Assembly (NCBI RefSeq): GCF_014243445.1 | Contig: NZ_JACLQD010000005.1 | Coordinates: forward strand, 62,001-126,000 | Reading direction: 5' to 3' | DNA: 64,000 nt | From: Paragemmobacter straminiformis | Lineage (GTDB): Bacteria > Pseudomonadota > Alphaproteobacteria > Rhodobacterales > Rhodobacteraceae | Part shown: piece by piece, positions 35,102 to 45,112 of the stretch | Numbering within the stretch: the first letter of the stretch is position 1 | Layout of the letters: the number at the start of each line of letters is the position of its first letter | Made by a program: the position numbers and the translations under genes | Notes under the pieces: model-generated | Databases searched by the model: none | The model's input: only the letters and a program-made list of their open reading frames with translations | What the model was told of the DNA's origin: nothing

Positions 35102-36031
35102 TCAGTAGCCGCGCCGGCGGTCGACCTGATTGAGCAGGGGTTCGCCCGCTTCGGCCCGCCGGATGTTCGCGGCGATGACATGCGAGGACGAGGCGGGGCG
35201 CGTGTCGGCGGCGATGTGGGGGGTGACGGTCACGCGGGGGTGGGACCAGTAGGGGTGGTCCTGCGGCAGCGGTTCGACGCGGAACACGTCGAGCGTGGCA
35301 TGGCCGATGCGGCCTGCATCCAGTGCGGCGAGCAGGGCGTCATCGTCGATGATCGCGCCGCGGCCGGGGTTCAGGATCACGGCCCCCTCGGGCAGAAGCG
35401 ACAGGCGGGCGGCGTTCAGCAGGTTTTCGGTTTCGGCCGTCTTGGGCAGCAGGGTCACCACGATGGCGGCCCCGCGCAGGGCTTCGGCAAGACCGTCGTC
35501 GCCGTGCAGGCAGGGGATGCCCGCGACCGTCTTGGGCGAGCGGCTCCAACCGGTGACCGGAAAGTTCAGCGCCCGCAGCGCGCGCGCGCAGGCGGTGCCG
35601 AGTTCGCCCATGCCGAGCATCGCCACGGGGCGTTCGCGGGCAAGGGGCGGGCAGGTCGGATCCCAGAGCCGTGCCGGGTTCACGATGTGGCGGTCCATGC
35701 CGAGATGGTGGCGCAGCGTGTGGCCCGTGACCCATTCGACCATGCCTTCGGTCAGGGCGGGGTCGACCATGCGGCAGAGTGGCTGGGTCAGGGTCGCATT
35801 GTCCACCACCCGTTCCACCCCTGCCCAAAGCGACAGCACCGCCTTGCAGCGGGTGTAGGGGGTGAAATCCTGCAAGGACGAGGAGGGGGCGTAGACGATG
35901 TAATCGACGGTTTCGGGCGCGGCTTCGGTCACCAGGCGCGCCTTCAGCCCTGCCGCGTCGAAGGCGGCGAGAAGGCTCGGGCGGTATTCGTCCCAGAGCG
36001 CGGGGGCGGCGGCGAAAAGCACGGTCAGCAT
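35102..36031 (-). CDS. ghrA: glyoxylate/hydroxypyruvate reductase A-like dehydrogenase
   Basis: 309 residues of the D-isomer 2-hydroxyacid dehydrogenase family. The NAD(P) motif is AMLGMGELGTACARAL (near 137-152). Catalytic residues fit Arg in LNPGRGAIIDD, Glu in FRVEPLP, and His in VTVTPHIAADT. GhrA-type enzymes reduce glyoxylate and hydroxypyruvate with NADPH. It begins 15 bp after rodA on the same strand, so read-through from the rod operon is possible although the role is metabolic. Confidence 0.87.
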   Translation of the reverse strand: MLTVLFAAAPALWDEYRPSLLAAFDAAGLKARLVTEAAPETVDYIVYAPSSSLQDFTPYTRCKAVLSLWAGVERVVDNATLTQPLCRMVDPALTEGMVEWVTGHTLRHHLGMDRHIVNPARLWDPTCPPLARERPVAMLGMGELGTACARALRALNFPVTGWSRSPKTVAGIPCLHGDDGLAEALRGAAIVVTLLPKTAETENLLNAARLSLLPEGAVILNPGRGAIIDDDALLAALDAGRIGHATLDVFRVEPLPQDHPYWSHPRVTVTPHIAADTRPASSSHVIAANIRRAEAGEPLLNQVDRRRGY

Positions 36032-36046
36032 GGGTGTTCCCTTTGG

Positions 36047-37186
36047 TCAGCGTAGCCTGTGCACATAGGCGCTTTGCACAAGGCCGAAGGCGATCAGCAA
36101 GACCAGCATGACCGACCCGCCGTAGGAAAGGAAGGGCAGCGGCACGCCGACGACGGGAGCCATGCCCATGACCATCGACATGTTCACCGCGATGTAGAGG
36201 AAGAAGTTCGCGCCGATGCCGAGGATCAGCAACTGGCTGAAGCGGTCCTTGTTCTGCATGGCGCTGGTAAAGACGAAGAACAGGATCAGGCCGTAAAGCA
36301 CGAGAAGCGTCAGGGTGCCGACGAAGCCGAATTCCTCGCCCAGGGTGGTGAAGATGAAGTCGGTGTGTTTCTCGGGCAGGAAATTCAGGCGCGACTGGGT
36401 GCCTTGCATGAAACCCTTGCCGCCCCAGCCGCCCGAGCCGAGCGCGATCTTGGCCTGCATGATGTTGTAGCCCGCGCCGAGCGGATCGGCGGAGGGGTCG
36501 AGGAAGGTGTCGATGCGGCGGTATTGATAGTCGTGCAGGAATTGCCACGGGGTGCCGCGCGTGGTGAAAACGGCGGTTACCGCGCCTGCGACCAGCGCCA
36601 GAACGGCGGCGTAATACCAGATGCTGACCCCCGCCGCGAACATCACCGCCGCCCCGCCCATGAGCAGCATGAGCGAGGTGCCGAGGTTGGGCTGGATCAC
36701 CACGAGGAAGGTCGGCACCACGATCAGCAGGATCGGGACCAGCACCCAGAGCGGGCGCGAGACCTTTTTCGGGTCGAGCCAGTCGTAATAGGCGGCCAGC
36801 ATCATCACGAGCGTGACCTTCATCAACTCGGACGGTTGCAGCCGCACGGGGCCGATGTCGATCCAGCGTTGCGCGCCCATGCCGACGGTGCCGAAGAACT
36901 CGACCGCGACGAGCAAGAGCAGGGTCACGCCGTAGCACAGCCCCGCAAGGTTGCGCCAAAGCCAGATCGGCACGAAGGCGATGGCGAACATCAGCACCAG
37001 ACCGACGCCGAAGCGTTTCATCTGCGGTTCGGCCCAAAGCGCCATCTGACCGCCGGCGATGGAATAGAGCACCAGAAAGCCGATGGCCGACACCGCCGAG
37101 ACCAGCACGACCAGCGCCCAGTTGAGGTGCAGCACCTTGCGCAGGCCCGTGGGGGCGGTCTTGACGCGGTATTCCAGAAAACTCAT
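36047..37186 (-). CDS. rodA: rod shape-determining protein RodA (SEDS glycosyltransferase)
   Basis: 379 residues with about ten transmembrane helices. Family features include GAQRWIDIGPVRLQPSELMK (conserved pore-side segment), LDPSADPLGAGYNIMQAKIALGSGG and the catalytic-loop region FLPEKHTDFIFTTLGEEFG. RodA polymerises glycan strands in the elongasome together with PBP2. The start at 37186 is 14 bp after the mrdA stop. The long upstream open frame is discarded because it overlaps mrdA and is arginine-rich. Confidence 0.95.
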   Translation of the reverse strand: MSFLEYRVKTAPTGLRKVLHLNWALVVLVSAVSAIGFLVLYSIAGGQMALWAEPQMKRFGVGLVLMFAIAFVPIWLWRNLAGLCYGVTLLLLVAVEFFGTVGMGAQRWIDIGPVRLQPSELMKVTLVMMLAAYYDWLDPKKVSRPLWVLVPILLIVVPTFLVVIQPNLGTSLMLLMGGAAVMFAAGVSIWYYAAVLALVAGAVTAVFTTRGTPWQFLHDYQYRRIDTFLDPSADPLGAGYNIMQAKIALGSGGWGGKGFMQGTQSRLNFLPEKHTDFIFTTLGEEFGFVGTLTLLVLYGLILFFVFTSAMQNKDRFSQLLILGIGANFFLYIAVNMSMVMGMAPVVGVPLPFLSYGGSVMLVLLIAFGLVQSAYVHRLR

Positions 37187-37200
37187 GCCCTGCCCCCCGT

Positions 37201-39144
37201 TCAGGCCCGCGTCGTCTGCGGGGTGGTGGTGACGCGCAGTTTTTCCCTGAGCGCGTTCAGGTCGGTTTCGATCCGGCCCCGTTGTGCTGCGGGATAGGCG
37301 TCGAGCGGCGGGATGCCGCCGGTGAGGGCGCGCAGCAGGGCGTCGCGGGCGATGGGGGCGGCCACGGTCGAGCCGCCGCCGCCGTGTTCCACGACGGTCG
37401 CCACGGCATAGCGCGGCGCGTCGACCGGCGCGAAGCCCACGAAAAGCGCGTGGTCGCGGCGTTCCCAAGGCAGATCGTCGTTCGAGGTGACGCCGCGCGC
37501 GCGTTCGGCGGCCGAGATGTTGCGGACCTGGCTTGTCCCCGTCTTGCCCGCCATGAGCATGGTTTCATCGGCGATGCGCGAGGATTTGGCGGTGCCGCGT
37601 TCGCTGTTCATCACCGCGTCCATTCCGGCCTGCACGGCGCGCAGGTGGCTTGCGTCGATGTCGAGAAGGGGCGGCGTGGGCATTTCGACGGGCTTGCCGC
37701 CGATGGATTTGACAAGCCGCGGCTCGACCGCGCGCCCTGTGGCCACCCGCGCCACCATCACGGCGAGTTGCAGGGGCGAGGCGAGGATGTAGCCCTGACC
37801 GATGGAGGCGTTGATCGTGTCGCCGATGCGCCAGTCCTGACCCCAGCGTTCCTGTTTCCATTCCTTGTTGGGCATGATGCCTTCGGTGATGGCCGACATG
37901 GGCAGGTCATGGCGCACGCCAAGGCCCATGCGCTTGCCCATCGCGGCGATGGCGTCGATGCCGACCTTTTGGGCCACCTCGTAGTAGAACACGTCGCAGC
38001 TTTGTTCGAGCGAGCGGGTCAGGTTCACCGTGCCGTGGCCGCCGTGTTTCCAGCAGTGGAAGCGGCGGTTGCCGAATTCGATGTAGCCGGGGCAATAGTG
38101 GGTGGTTTCGGGGGTGATGACGCCCGCTTCGAGTGCGGCGAGGGCGGTGACCACCTTGAAGGTGGACCCCGGAGGATAGGCGCCCTGCACCGATTTGTTG
38201 GCGAGCGGGCGGTGGTCGTCCTCCATCAGGGTGGAATAGTCGCGCTGGCTGATGCCGCGCACGAAGAGGTTCGGGTCGAACCCCGGCGCGCTGGTGCAGG
38301 CGACGAGTTCGCCGGTGTTCACGTCGATCACCACGCAGGCGGCGGAAAGGTCGCCCAGGCGGACCTGCACGAAATTCTGGATGTCGGCGTCGATGGTAAG
38401 CTGGATGTCGGCGCCGGGCGTGCCTTCGGTGCGTTCCAGTTCGCGCATGACGCGGCCGACGGCGTTGACCTCGATGCGCTTGTTGCCGGCCGAGCCGCGC
38501 AGGGTGTCTTCCATCCAGCGTTCGACGCCGATCTTGCCGATCTGGAATTTGGGAATTTTCAGCACGGGGTCGGGGTCTGTCAGTTCGGCGAGGTCGCGTT
38601 CGCTGACGGGGCCGACGTAGCCCACGACATGGCTGAAATCCTCGACCAGCGGGTAGTGGCGGGACAGACCGACTTCGGGGGTGACGCCGGGCAGGGTGGG
38701 GGCGTTGAGCGCGATCTTGGCGAAATCGTCCCATGCCACGCGGTCGGCCACGATGATCGGCACGAAGGGCGAGTTGCGCTCGATGTCCTTGCGGACGCGT
38801 TCGAGATCGTCCTGCGTGAGCGGGATGAGATGCGACAGGCGGTTGAGGACGGCTTCGACGTCGCCCGCATCCTCGCGCGTGATGGTGACGCGGTAGTTCT
38901 GTTCGTTGCCCGCGACGAGTTTGCCGTTGCGGTCCTGAATCAGCCCGCGTTCCGGCGGGATCAGGCGCATGTTGATGCGGTTCTCTTCGGCCAGAAGGCG
39001 GAATTCGTCGGCCTGTTCGACCGAGAGGAAGCGCATGCGTGCGCCGAGGACGGCGAACATGGCGCCGAAGGCCCCGCCCATCAGCAGGGCGCGGCGGTTG
39101 ACGCGGCGGGCGCTGTCTTCGCTATCGCGGGCGGTGCGTCTCAA
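37201..39144 (-). CDS. mrdA: penicillin-binding protein 2 (elongasome transpeptidase)
   Basis: 647 residues. A short cytoplasmic arm and a membrane anchor (about 17-36) precede the pedestal domain and the transpeptidase. Active-site motifs are STFK (327-330), SCD (382-384, the SxN site with Asp) and KTGT (534-537). PBP2 crosslinks lateral-wall peptidoglycan with RodA. No ATG fits the N-terminus. A TTG at 39144 overlaps the mreD stop as TTGA and has GGGAG about 8 nt upstream, giving the family-like start MRRTARDSEDSARRVNRRAL. Confidence 0.94.
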   Translation of the reverse strand: MRRTARDSEDSARRVNRRALLMGGAFGAMFAVLGARMRFLSVEQADEFRLLAEENRINMRLIPPERGLIQDRNGKLVAGNEQNYRVTITREDAGDVEAVLNRLSHLIPLTQDDLERVRKDIERNSPFVPIIVADRVAWDDFAKIALNAPTLPGVTPEVGLSRHYPLVEDFSHVVGYVGPVSERDLAELTDPDPVLKIPKFQIGKIGVERWMEDTLRGSAGNKRIEVNAVGRVMRELERTEGTPGADIQLTIDADIQNFVQVRLGDLSAACVVIDVNTGELVACTSAPGFDPNLFVRGISQRDYSTLMEDDHRPLANKSVQGAYPPGSTFKVVTALAALEAGVITPETTHYCPGYIEFGNRRFHCWKHGGHGTVNLTRSLEQSCDVFYYEVAQKVGIDAIAAMGKRMGLGVRHDLPMSAITEGIMPNKEWKQERWGQDWRIGDTINASIGQGYILASPLQLAVMVARVATGRAVEPRLVKSIGGKPVEMPTPPLLDIDASHLRAVQAGMDAVMNSERGTAKSSRIADETMLMAGKTGTSQVRNISAAERARGVTSNDDLPWERRDHALFVGFAPVDAPRYAVATVVEHGGGGSTVAAPIARDALLRALTGGIPPLDAYPAAQRGRIETDLNALREKLRVTTTPQTTRA

Positions 39145-39680
39145 AGGCGTCTCCCGTAGGCGTCCACCTCGCCCATCGCGGGCTTGCGCAGGTCGAAGGC
39201 GAAGCGCGAGGCGGCAACGACCAGCGGATAGCACATGACCGACCAGAGAGTCTGCAACAGCGCGAAGCCGAGCGCCGGTTGCGGCAGGAAAGCGACCGTG
39301 AAGGCAAGGCGATAGGCAAGAAGCAGCCCGAACATCACCGCGCCCACCAGCGCCCATTCGGCGGGAAAGCTGAGTTCGCGGGTCAGCCCGACGCGCGAGC
39401 GGATGAATTCGGTGCCGACGATCACCAGCCCCGCCCAGAGGCCCGGCGGGCGCATCAGCAGAAAATCCTCGAGCAGGACCACGGCGCAGATGAGCAGGAC
39501 GGGCAGGTAGTCGGGCCGCCGCAGCACCCAAGCGAAGATCAGGCAGAGCAGAAGGTCGGGGCCGGGCAGGGTGCCCGCGAGCGAGCCGAGCGGCAGTAGT
39601 TTGAGGAACAGAAGCAGCAGCGCCAAGGCGACGAAAAGCCCGCGATACAGCCAGAGCGTGGTGCGCAGCGGGTCAACCAT
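39141..39680 (-). CDS. mreD: rod shape-determining protein MreD
   Basis: 179 residues with five or six hydrophobic segments and no large soluble domain, as expected of MreD. The segment GPDLLLCLIFAWVLRRPDYLPVLL is family-typical. It bridges MreC and the wall-synthesis enzymes. ATG 39680 is preferred to ATG 39695 because it reduces the overlap with mreC to 8 bp; either is possible. Its stop is shared with the TTG start of mrdA. Confidence 0.9.
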   Translation of the reverse strand: MVDPLRTTLWLYRGLFVALALLLLFLKLLPLGSLAGTLPGPDLLLCLIFAWVLRRPDYLPVLLICAVVLLEDFLLMRPPGLWAGLVIVGTEFIRSRVGLTRELSFPAEWALVGAVMFGLLLAYRLAFTVAFLPQPALGFALLQTLWSVMCYPLVVAASRFAFDLRKPAMGEVDAYGRRL

Positions 39681-40665
39681 CGCCGGCCTCGCCATCGGGA
39701 GAGCCGCCGGTCACATCGCCCGTTCCGGTGCTGGAGGCCGCGCCGTCGACGGCTTCGGCCCCTGTCACGGCGGGTTCGGGGGTGGGCGCGGCGGGCGGCT
39801 GGACGGGGGGCTGGGCGATCAGCGCGCCGGGGTCGGTGATCGGGTCAAGCTCGTGGCTGCGCAGGACGCGCAGGAATTCGAGACGCTCGTAATCGGCGCT
39901 GAGGACCACGCGCAGGCGGCGGTCGGTGCCCATGACGACCTGCCCCACCAGAAGCCCCGCCGGCAACATGCCGCCGTCGCCGCTGGTCACCACGCGGTCG
40001 CCGGGGCGGACGAGATCGGCGTCCTCGAGGAATTCGAGCGGCGGGATCGAGGTGTTGTCGCCCGAGAGCAGCGCCTTTTGCCCCGAGGGCTGGACCGTGA
40101 CGGGAACGCGGCTGTTGCTGTCGGTCAGCAGGATCACGCGGCTTGTGCGCGGGCCGACGCCCGAGATGCGGCCCACGAGGCCGATGCCGTCCATCGTGGC
40201 CCAGCCGTCGCGGATGCCGTCGCGCGCGCCGACGTTGAGAAGCACCGACTGGCGGAAGGGGCTGCCGCTGTCGGCCAGCACCACGCCTGTCACATGGGTG
40301 AGCTTGGGGTCGAGCCGCACCTGATTGAGGTCGAGCAGGCGGGCGTTCTTCTGTTCGAGCTGGAGGGCCGCTTCCTTCCACGCCTTCATCTGCTGAAGCT
40401 CGCGCCGCAGTTCCTGGTTCTGTTCGTAGAGGCTGGCGTAGCTCTGGAATTCCTCGACCATGTCGGTGGCCTTGGCGACGGGAAGCAGTGCCCAGTCGAA
40501 GGAGGGCAGGACCGCATCGACAAGCGCCGCGCGGAAGCGTTCCACGCGGGGGCTGTCGATGCGCCACAAAAGGAACAGGCCCATCAGAACCAGCACCAGC
40601 AACGCCACAAACAGGCGCCGCAGGGGGCGGGCGAAATCTTCGGGTCCATTGCGCGACTTTGCCAC
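39673..40665 (-). CDS. mreC: rod shape-determining protein MreC
   Basis: 330 residues. One transmembrane helix (about 19-35), a coiled coil (about 70-115) and the periplasmic double beta-barrel with DGIRDGWATMDGIGLVGRI and GGMLPAGLLVGQV. About 50 C-terminal residues are Pro/Ala/Thr/Gly-rich and likely disordered. MreC forms filaments that activate PBP2. It lies 45 bp after mreB and overlaps mreD. Confidence 0.94.
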   Translation of the reverse strand: MAKSRNGPEDFARPLRRLFVALLVLVLMGLFLLWRIDSPRVERFRAALVDAVLPSFDWALLPVAKATDMVEEFQSYASLYEQNQELRRELQQMKAWKEAALQLEQKNARLLDLNQVRLDPKLTHVTGVVLADSGSPFRQSVLLNVGARDGIRDGWATMDGIGLVGRISGVGPRTSRVILLTDSNSRVPVTVQPSGQKALLSGDNTSIPPLEFLEDADLVRPGDRVVTSGDGGMLPAGLLVGQVVMGTDRRLRVVLSADYERLEFLRVLRSHELDPITDPGALIAQPPVQPPAAPTPEPAVTGAEAVDGAASSTGTGDVTGGSPDGEAGDG

Positions 40666-40710
40666 GGCTGCCTCTGTCGTCCGATGCCGGGCCCCGTTCA
40701 GGGACGGATG

Positions 40711-42087
<1,377 letters not shown>

Positions 42088-42831
42088 TTGCCCGAGTTCC
42101 TGCCCGACGTGCCTGCCGACGCCGTGATTGCCGCCCTGATGCGGGGGGCGGGGAACGAGATCGCGTCCGGCAAGTTCGACAGCCCCGAGTCTTCGGCGGC
42201 GCTGGCGGCCAATGCCTTTGGCCGGTTTCTTGAGCGGCCCGGCTTGCTGCCGCCCTTGCCCGGCGTGCCGATGGGACGGCCCGAACAGGTCGAGATCGAG
42301 GCCGAGATGCGCTTTCCCTGGAAGGGGGGGCGGCACCCGTGGCTCGATGCGGCGGTGACCACGGCGACCTCGTTGGTGGGGATCGAGGCCAAGCGATACG
42401 AGCCGTTCCGCCCCGCCAAGGCCACGGTGTTTTCCGAAGCCTATGACAGCCGCGACTGGGGCGAGGGCATGGCGCGCTATGACGCGTTGCGCGGGGCGCT
42501 TGCGTCGGGGGCGCTGCGGTTCCGGCATCTGGATGCGGTGCAGCTGGTCAAACACGCCTACGGGCTGCGCAATCAGGCGCAAAAGCGCGGGCGCGGGGCG
42601 GTCCTGGTGTATCTGCATGCGGCGCCCGTGGCATGGGCGAACGGCAAGCCGGTCGATCCGGCGGCGATCGGGGCGCATCGGGCCGAGGTGGCGGATTTCG
42701 CGGCGCGGGTGAAGGGGGCGGATGTGGTCTTTGCCCCGCTGCGCTGGGCCGATCTGCTGGCGCAATGGGCGGGCGTGCCCGCGCTGGCCCCGCATGCGGC
42801 GGCGCTGGCTGTGCGGTTCGGCCCGCTTTAG
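42088..42831 (+). CDS. PD-(D/E)XK nuclease-like protein of unknown function
   Basis: 247 residues from a TTG at 42088, which has AAAGGGG 6-7 nt upstream. There is no ATG or GTG in a suitable place, so the TTG start is inferred. The central segment HPWLDAAVTTATSLVGIEAKRYEPFRP looks like the core of a PD-(D/E)XK fold (Asp, then E-A-K), with hydrophobic strands on either side. No methyltransferase or specificity gene is adjacent, so a restriction role is unsupported. It ends just before the leuA terminator. Confidence 0.65.
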   Translation: MPEFLPDVPADAVIAALMRGAGNEIASGKFDSPESSAALAANAFGRFLERPGLLPPLPGVPMGRPEQVEIEAEMRFPWKGGRHPWLDAAVTTATSLVGIEAKRYEPFRPAKATVFSEAYDSRDWGEGMARYDALRGALASGALRFRHLDAVQLVKHAYGLRNQAQKRGRGAVLVYLHAAPVAWANGKPVDPAAIGAHRAEVADFAARVKGADVVFAPLRWADLLAQWAGVPALAPHAAALAVRFGPL

Positions 42832-42890
42832 CCGCGCCCTGTTTTGGGCCGCGCCCCGCTTTGGCCGCATCCCGCTTGCGCCGCAAATGA

Positions 42891-42918
42891 CAAAGGGGCG
42901 GCCTGAGCCACCCCTTTG
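42891..42918. terminator. terminator between the nuclease-like gene and leuA
   Basis: CAAAGGGG and CCCCTTTG, extended by GGC/GCC with a 1x1 mismatch, form a 12-bp hairpin with a CTGA loop. The A and T tails make it bidirectional for two convergent genes. Confidence 0.8.
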
Positions 42919-42942
42919 CCGTCGTTGCGGACTTGCGCGGTC

Positions 42943-44520
42943 TTAGCCCGCGTCGCGGTAGTTCACGGTTTTCACATCGGCATCGGGCGCGGTTTTCTGC
43001 CGCCGCACGATCAGCTTGTTCAGCGCGTTGACGTAGGCTTTCACGCTGGCGACGATGGTGTCGGTATCGGCGCTGGAGCCGTTGACGATGCGGCCCTCTT
43101 CCTCGAGCCGCACGCTGACGGTGGCCTGCGCGTCGGTGCCTTCGGTCACGGCGGCGACCTGATAGACCTGAAGCCGCGCCTTGTGCGGGAAGAGCATCTT
43201 CACGCAGTTGAAGGCCGCATCGACCGGACCGTCGCCCGTGGCGTCGATGTGATGGTCGACCCCGTCGATGGTCAGGACCATGTCGGCCTCTTGCGGGCCA
43301 TCGGTGCCGCAGATCACGCGCAGCTTCTTGAGGACCAGCGTGTCGTGGGCGTCCATCGTCGCCTCGTCGGCGACCAGAGCGACCAGATCGTCGTCGTAGA
43401 CCTCTTTCTTGCGGTCGGCCAAGGCCTTGAAGCGCACGAACACGTCGTTGAGCTGGTTGTCGGCCAGATCGTAGCCCAGTTCCTTGAGCTTCGAGCGCAG
43501 GGCGGCGCGGCCGGAATGCTTGCCCATCGCGATGTTCTTCTGCGTCAGGCCGATGTCTTCGGGGCGCATGATCTCGAAGGTCTCGACGTTTTTCAGCACG
43601 CCATCCTGGTGGATGCCGGATTCGTGCAGGAAGGCGTTCTTGCCGACGATGGCCTTGTTGAACTGCACGGGGAAGCCGGACACCGACGCCACGCGGCGCG
43701 ACAGGTTCATGATCTTGGTCGTGTCGATGCCGGTGCGATAGGGCAGGATGTCGTTGCGCACCCGCAGGGCCATGACCACCTCTTCCAGCGCGGTGTTGCC
43801 GGCGCGTTCGCCCAAGCCGTTGATGGTGCATTCGATCTGGCGCGCCCCGCCCTCGACCGCGGCCAAGGCATTGGCGGTCGCCATGCCGAGGTCGTTATGG
43901 CAATGGGTGGCGAAGATGATCGTATCGGCCCCCGGCACGCGTTCGAGCAGCATGCGGATGATCTTGGCGCTTTCCATCGGGTAGGTGTAGCCGACGGTAT
44001 CGGGGATGTTGATCGTGGTGGCCCCCGCCTTGATGGCGATTTCGACGACGCGGCAGAGGTAGTCGTCTTCGGTCCGCGTGGCGTCCATCGGCGACCATTG
44101 CACGTTGTCGCAGAGGTTGCGGGCGTGGGTCACGGTGTCGTGGATGCGCTGGGCCATTTCGTCCATCGTCAGGTTCGGAATGGCGCGGTGCAGCGGCGAG
44201 GTGCCGATGAAGGTGTGGATGCGCGGCGAGCGGGCGTGCTTCACCGCCTCCCAGCAGCGGTCGATATCCTTGTAATTGGCGCGGGCGAGGCCGCAGATGG
44301 TCGAGTTCTTCGCGCGCTTGGCGATTTCGGACACGGCGGCGAAGTCGCCTTCGGAGGCAATGGGGAAACCGGCTTCGATGATATCGACGCCCATTTCGTC
44401 GAGCAGGCCCGCGATTTCGAGCTTTTCCTCGTGCGTCATGGTTGCGCCGGGCGATTGTTCGCCATCGCGCAGGGTGGTGTCGAAAATCAGAACGCGGGGT
44501 TGCGAGGTCTTGTCGGTCAT
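42943..44520 (-). CDS. leuA: 2-isopropylmalate synthase
   Basis: LeuA condenses acetyl-CoA with 2-oxoisovalerate, the first committed step of leucine synthesis. The 525-residue protein begins its catalytic barrel with IFDTTLRDGEQSPG and has the metal-binding HxH in ATHCHNDLG. GLGERAGNTALEE and HESGIHQDG follow, and the C-terminal LeuA allosteric domain starts near residue 390. AAAGGA lies 8 nt before the ATG. A leucine-rich leader peptide and exclusive hairpins precede it. Confidence 0.96.
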   Translation of the reverse strand: MTDKTSQPRVLIFDTTLRDGEQSPGATMTHEEKLEIAGLLDEMGVDIIEAGFPIASEGDFAAVSEIAKRAKNSTICGLARANYKDIDRCWEAVKHARSPRIHTFIGTSPLHRAIPNLTMDEMAQRIHDTVTHARNLCDNVQWSPMDATRTEDDYLCRVVEIAIKAGATTINIPDTVGYTYPMESAKIIRMLLERVPGADTIIFATHCHNDLGMATANALAAVEGGARQIECTINGLGERAGNTALEEVVMALRVRNDILPYRTGIDTTKIMNLSRRVASVSGFPVQFNKAIVGKNAFLHESGIHQDGVLKNVETFEIMRPEDIGLTQKNIAMGKHSGRAALRSKLKELGYDLADNQLNDVFVRFKALADRKKEVYDDDLVALVADEATMDAHDTLVLKKLRVICGTDGPQEADMVLTIDGVDHHIDATGDGPVDAAFNCVKMLFPHKARLQVYQVAAVTEGTDAQATVSVRLEEEGRIVNGSSADTDTIVASVKAYVNALNKLIVRRQKTAPDADVKTVNYRDAG

Positions 44521-44555
44521 GGGATCGGTCCTTTGAATTCTTTTGGCTGTCTTGT

Positions 44556-44608
44556 CCTTCGGGCGCTTGTCACCTCCGAGCGGTCGCGCCCAAGGGCACG
44601 CTCAGAGG
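44556..44608 (-). promoter_or_regulatory. leuA attenuator region
   Basis: In mRNA order, CCTCTGAGCG (44608-44599, covering the leader stop) can pair with CGCTCGGAGG (44582-44573) through ten pairs including one G-U. Alternatively GGGCGC (44591-44586) pairs with GCGCCC (44566-44561), which excludes the first helix. There is no U-run, so termination may need Rho, or the control may act on leuA translation. Confidence 0.65.
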
Positions 44609-44706
44609 CGGCTAAGAAGGAGAAGAAGCGCAGGGCGGGGCAGGGCGCCAGAGGCGCGGCCCCCCCGGTCGCGGCCGAGTGATGCGATATGCAGATCCCG
44701 TGTCAT
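44602..44706 (-). CDS. leuL: leu operon leader peptide
   Basis: A 34-codon frame starting MTRDLHIASLGRDRGG and ending with five consecutive Leu codons (CTT CTT CTC CTT CTT, 44628-44614), then SRL and TGA. Including other positions it has nine leucines. The frame ends at the 5' arm of the first attenuator helix, and the Leu run lies a few codons before the stop, as expected if a ribosome stalled for leucyl-tRNA changes the fold. The ribosome site is weak. Confidence 0.8.
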   Translation of the reverse strand: MTRDLHIASLGRDRGGRASGALPRPALLLLLSRL

Positions 44707-44813
44707 GGCGGCGACGATTACCCAAGCGTTGCGCCAAGGCAAGATGGAAAACGCACGCGCGTTGCGCCATGTGGCTTAACCGCCCGTTAACCGTTCGGCC
44801 GCAGGATGGCCGC

Positions 44814-45044
44814 ATGCGCGACCTGCCCCTCCCAGTCACCCCAGACCGCTGGATCGTCCAGATCTTCAGCGCCAAATCCGTGGCCGAGGGCGGGATCGTC
44901 CGCCGCAAGGTCAGGGATGTGGAGCGCCTTATCGGCCGTCGCCGCTTTCTTTACGAAGCGGAACGCCGGGGCTTCCACGTCGCGGAAAACGCAGGCCAGT
45001 TCGTGATCTTCTGCAACCAAGAACCGGTGCGCCTGTTGGTCTGA
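44814..45044 (+). CDS. small conserved-looking cytosolic protein
   Basis: 76 residues, basic and soluble, with the pattern DRWIVQIFSAKSVAEGGIVRRKVRDVERL and a C-terminal RGFHVAENAGQFVIFCNQEPV. AGGA lies 8 nt before the ATG. Similar small proteins in Rhodobacterales are sometimes labelled phosphoribosylanthranilate isomerase, but this one is far too short for that enzyme. It is divergent from the leuA leader. The function is unknown. Confidence 0.7.
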   Translation: MRDLPLPVTPDRWIVQIFSAKSVAEGGIVRRKVRDVERLIGRRRFLYEAERRGFHVAENAGQFVIFCNQEPVRLLV

Positions 45045-45056
45045 CCGCTGCGCAGG

Positions 45057-45080
45057 GCAAATTCCTTTGAAGGAATTTGC
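45057..45080. repeat. family A hairpin, copy 3
   Basis: GCAAATTCCTT and AAGGAATTTGC around TG are 11-bp perfect arms. It lies 12 bp after the small gene's stop and shares its last GC with the next hairpin. Confidence 0.8.
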
Positions 45081-45102
45081 AAAAGTCTTGGAAGACTTTT
45101 GC
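45079..45102. repeat. family A hairpin, copy 4
   Basis: GCAAAAGTCTT and AAGACTTTTGC around GG are 11-bp perfect arms. It lies 10 bp from the end of the convergent kinase gene. The tandem pair likely terminates both transcripts. Confidence 0.8.
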
Positions 45103-45112
45103 TTTCCCCCCG

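Noticed and set aside
44814-45044. Phosphoribosylanthranilate isomerase (trpF) call for the 76-residue protein
   Set aside because: The protein is about a third of the length of TrpF and shows no barrel motifs.
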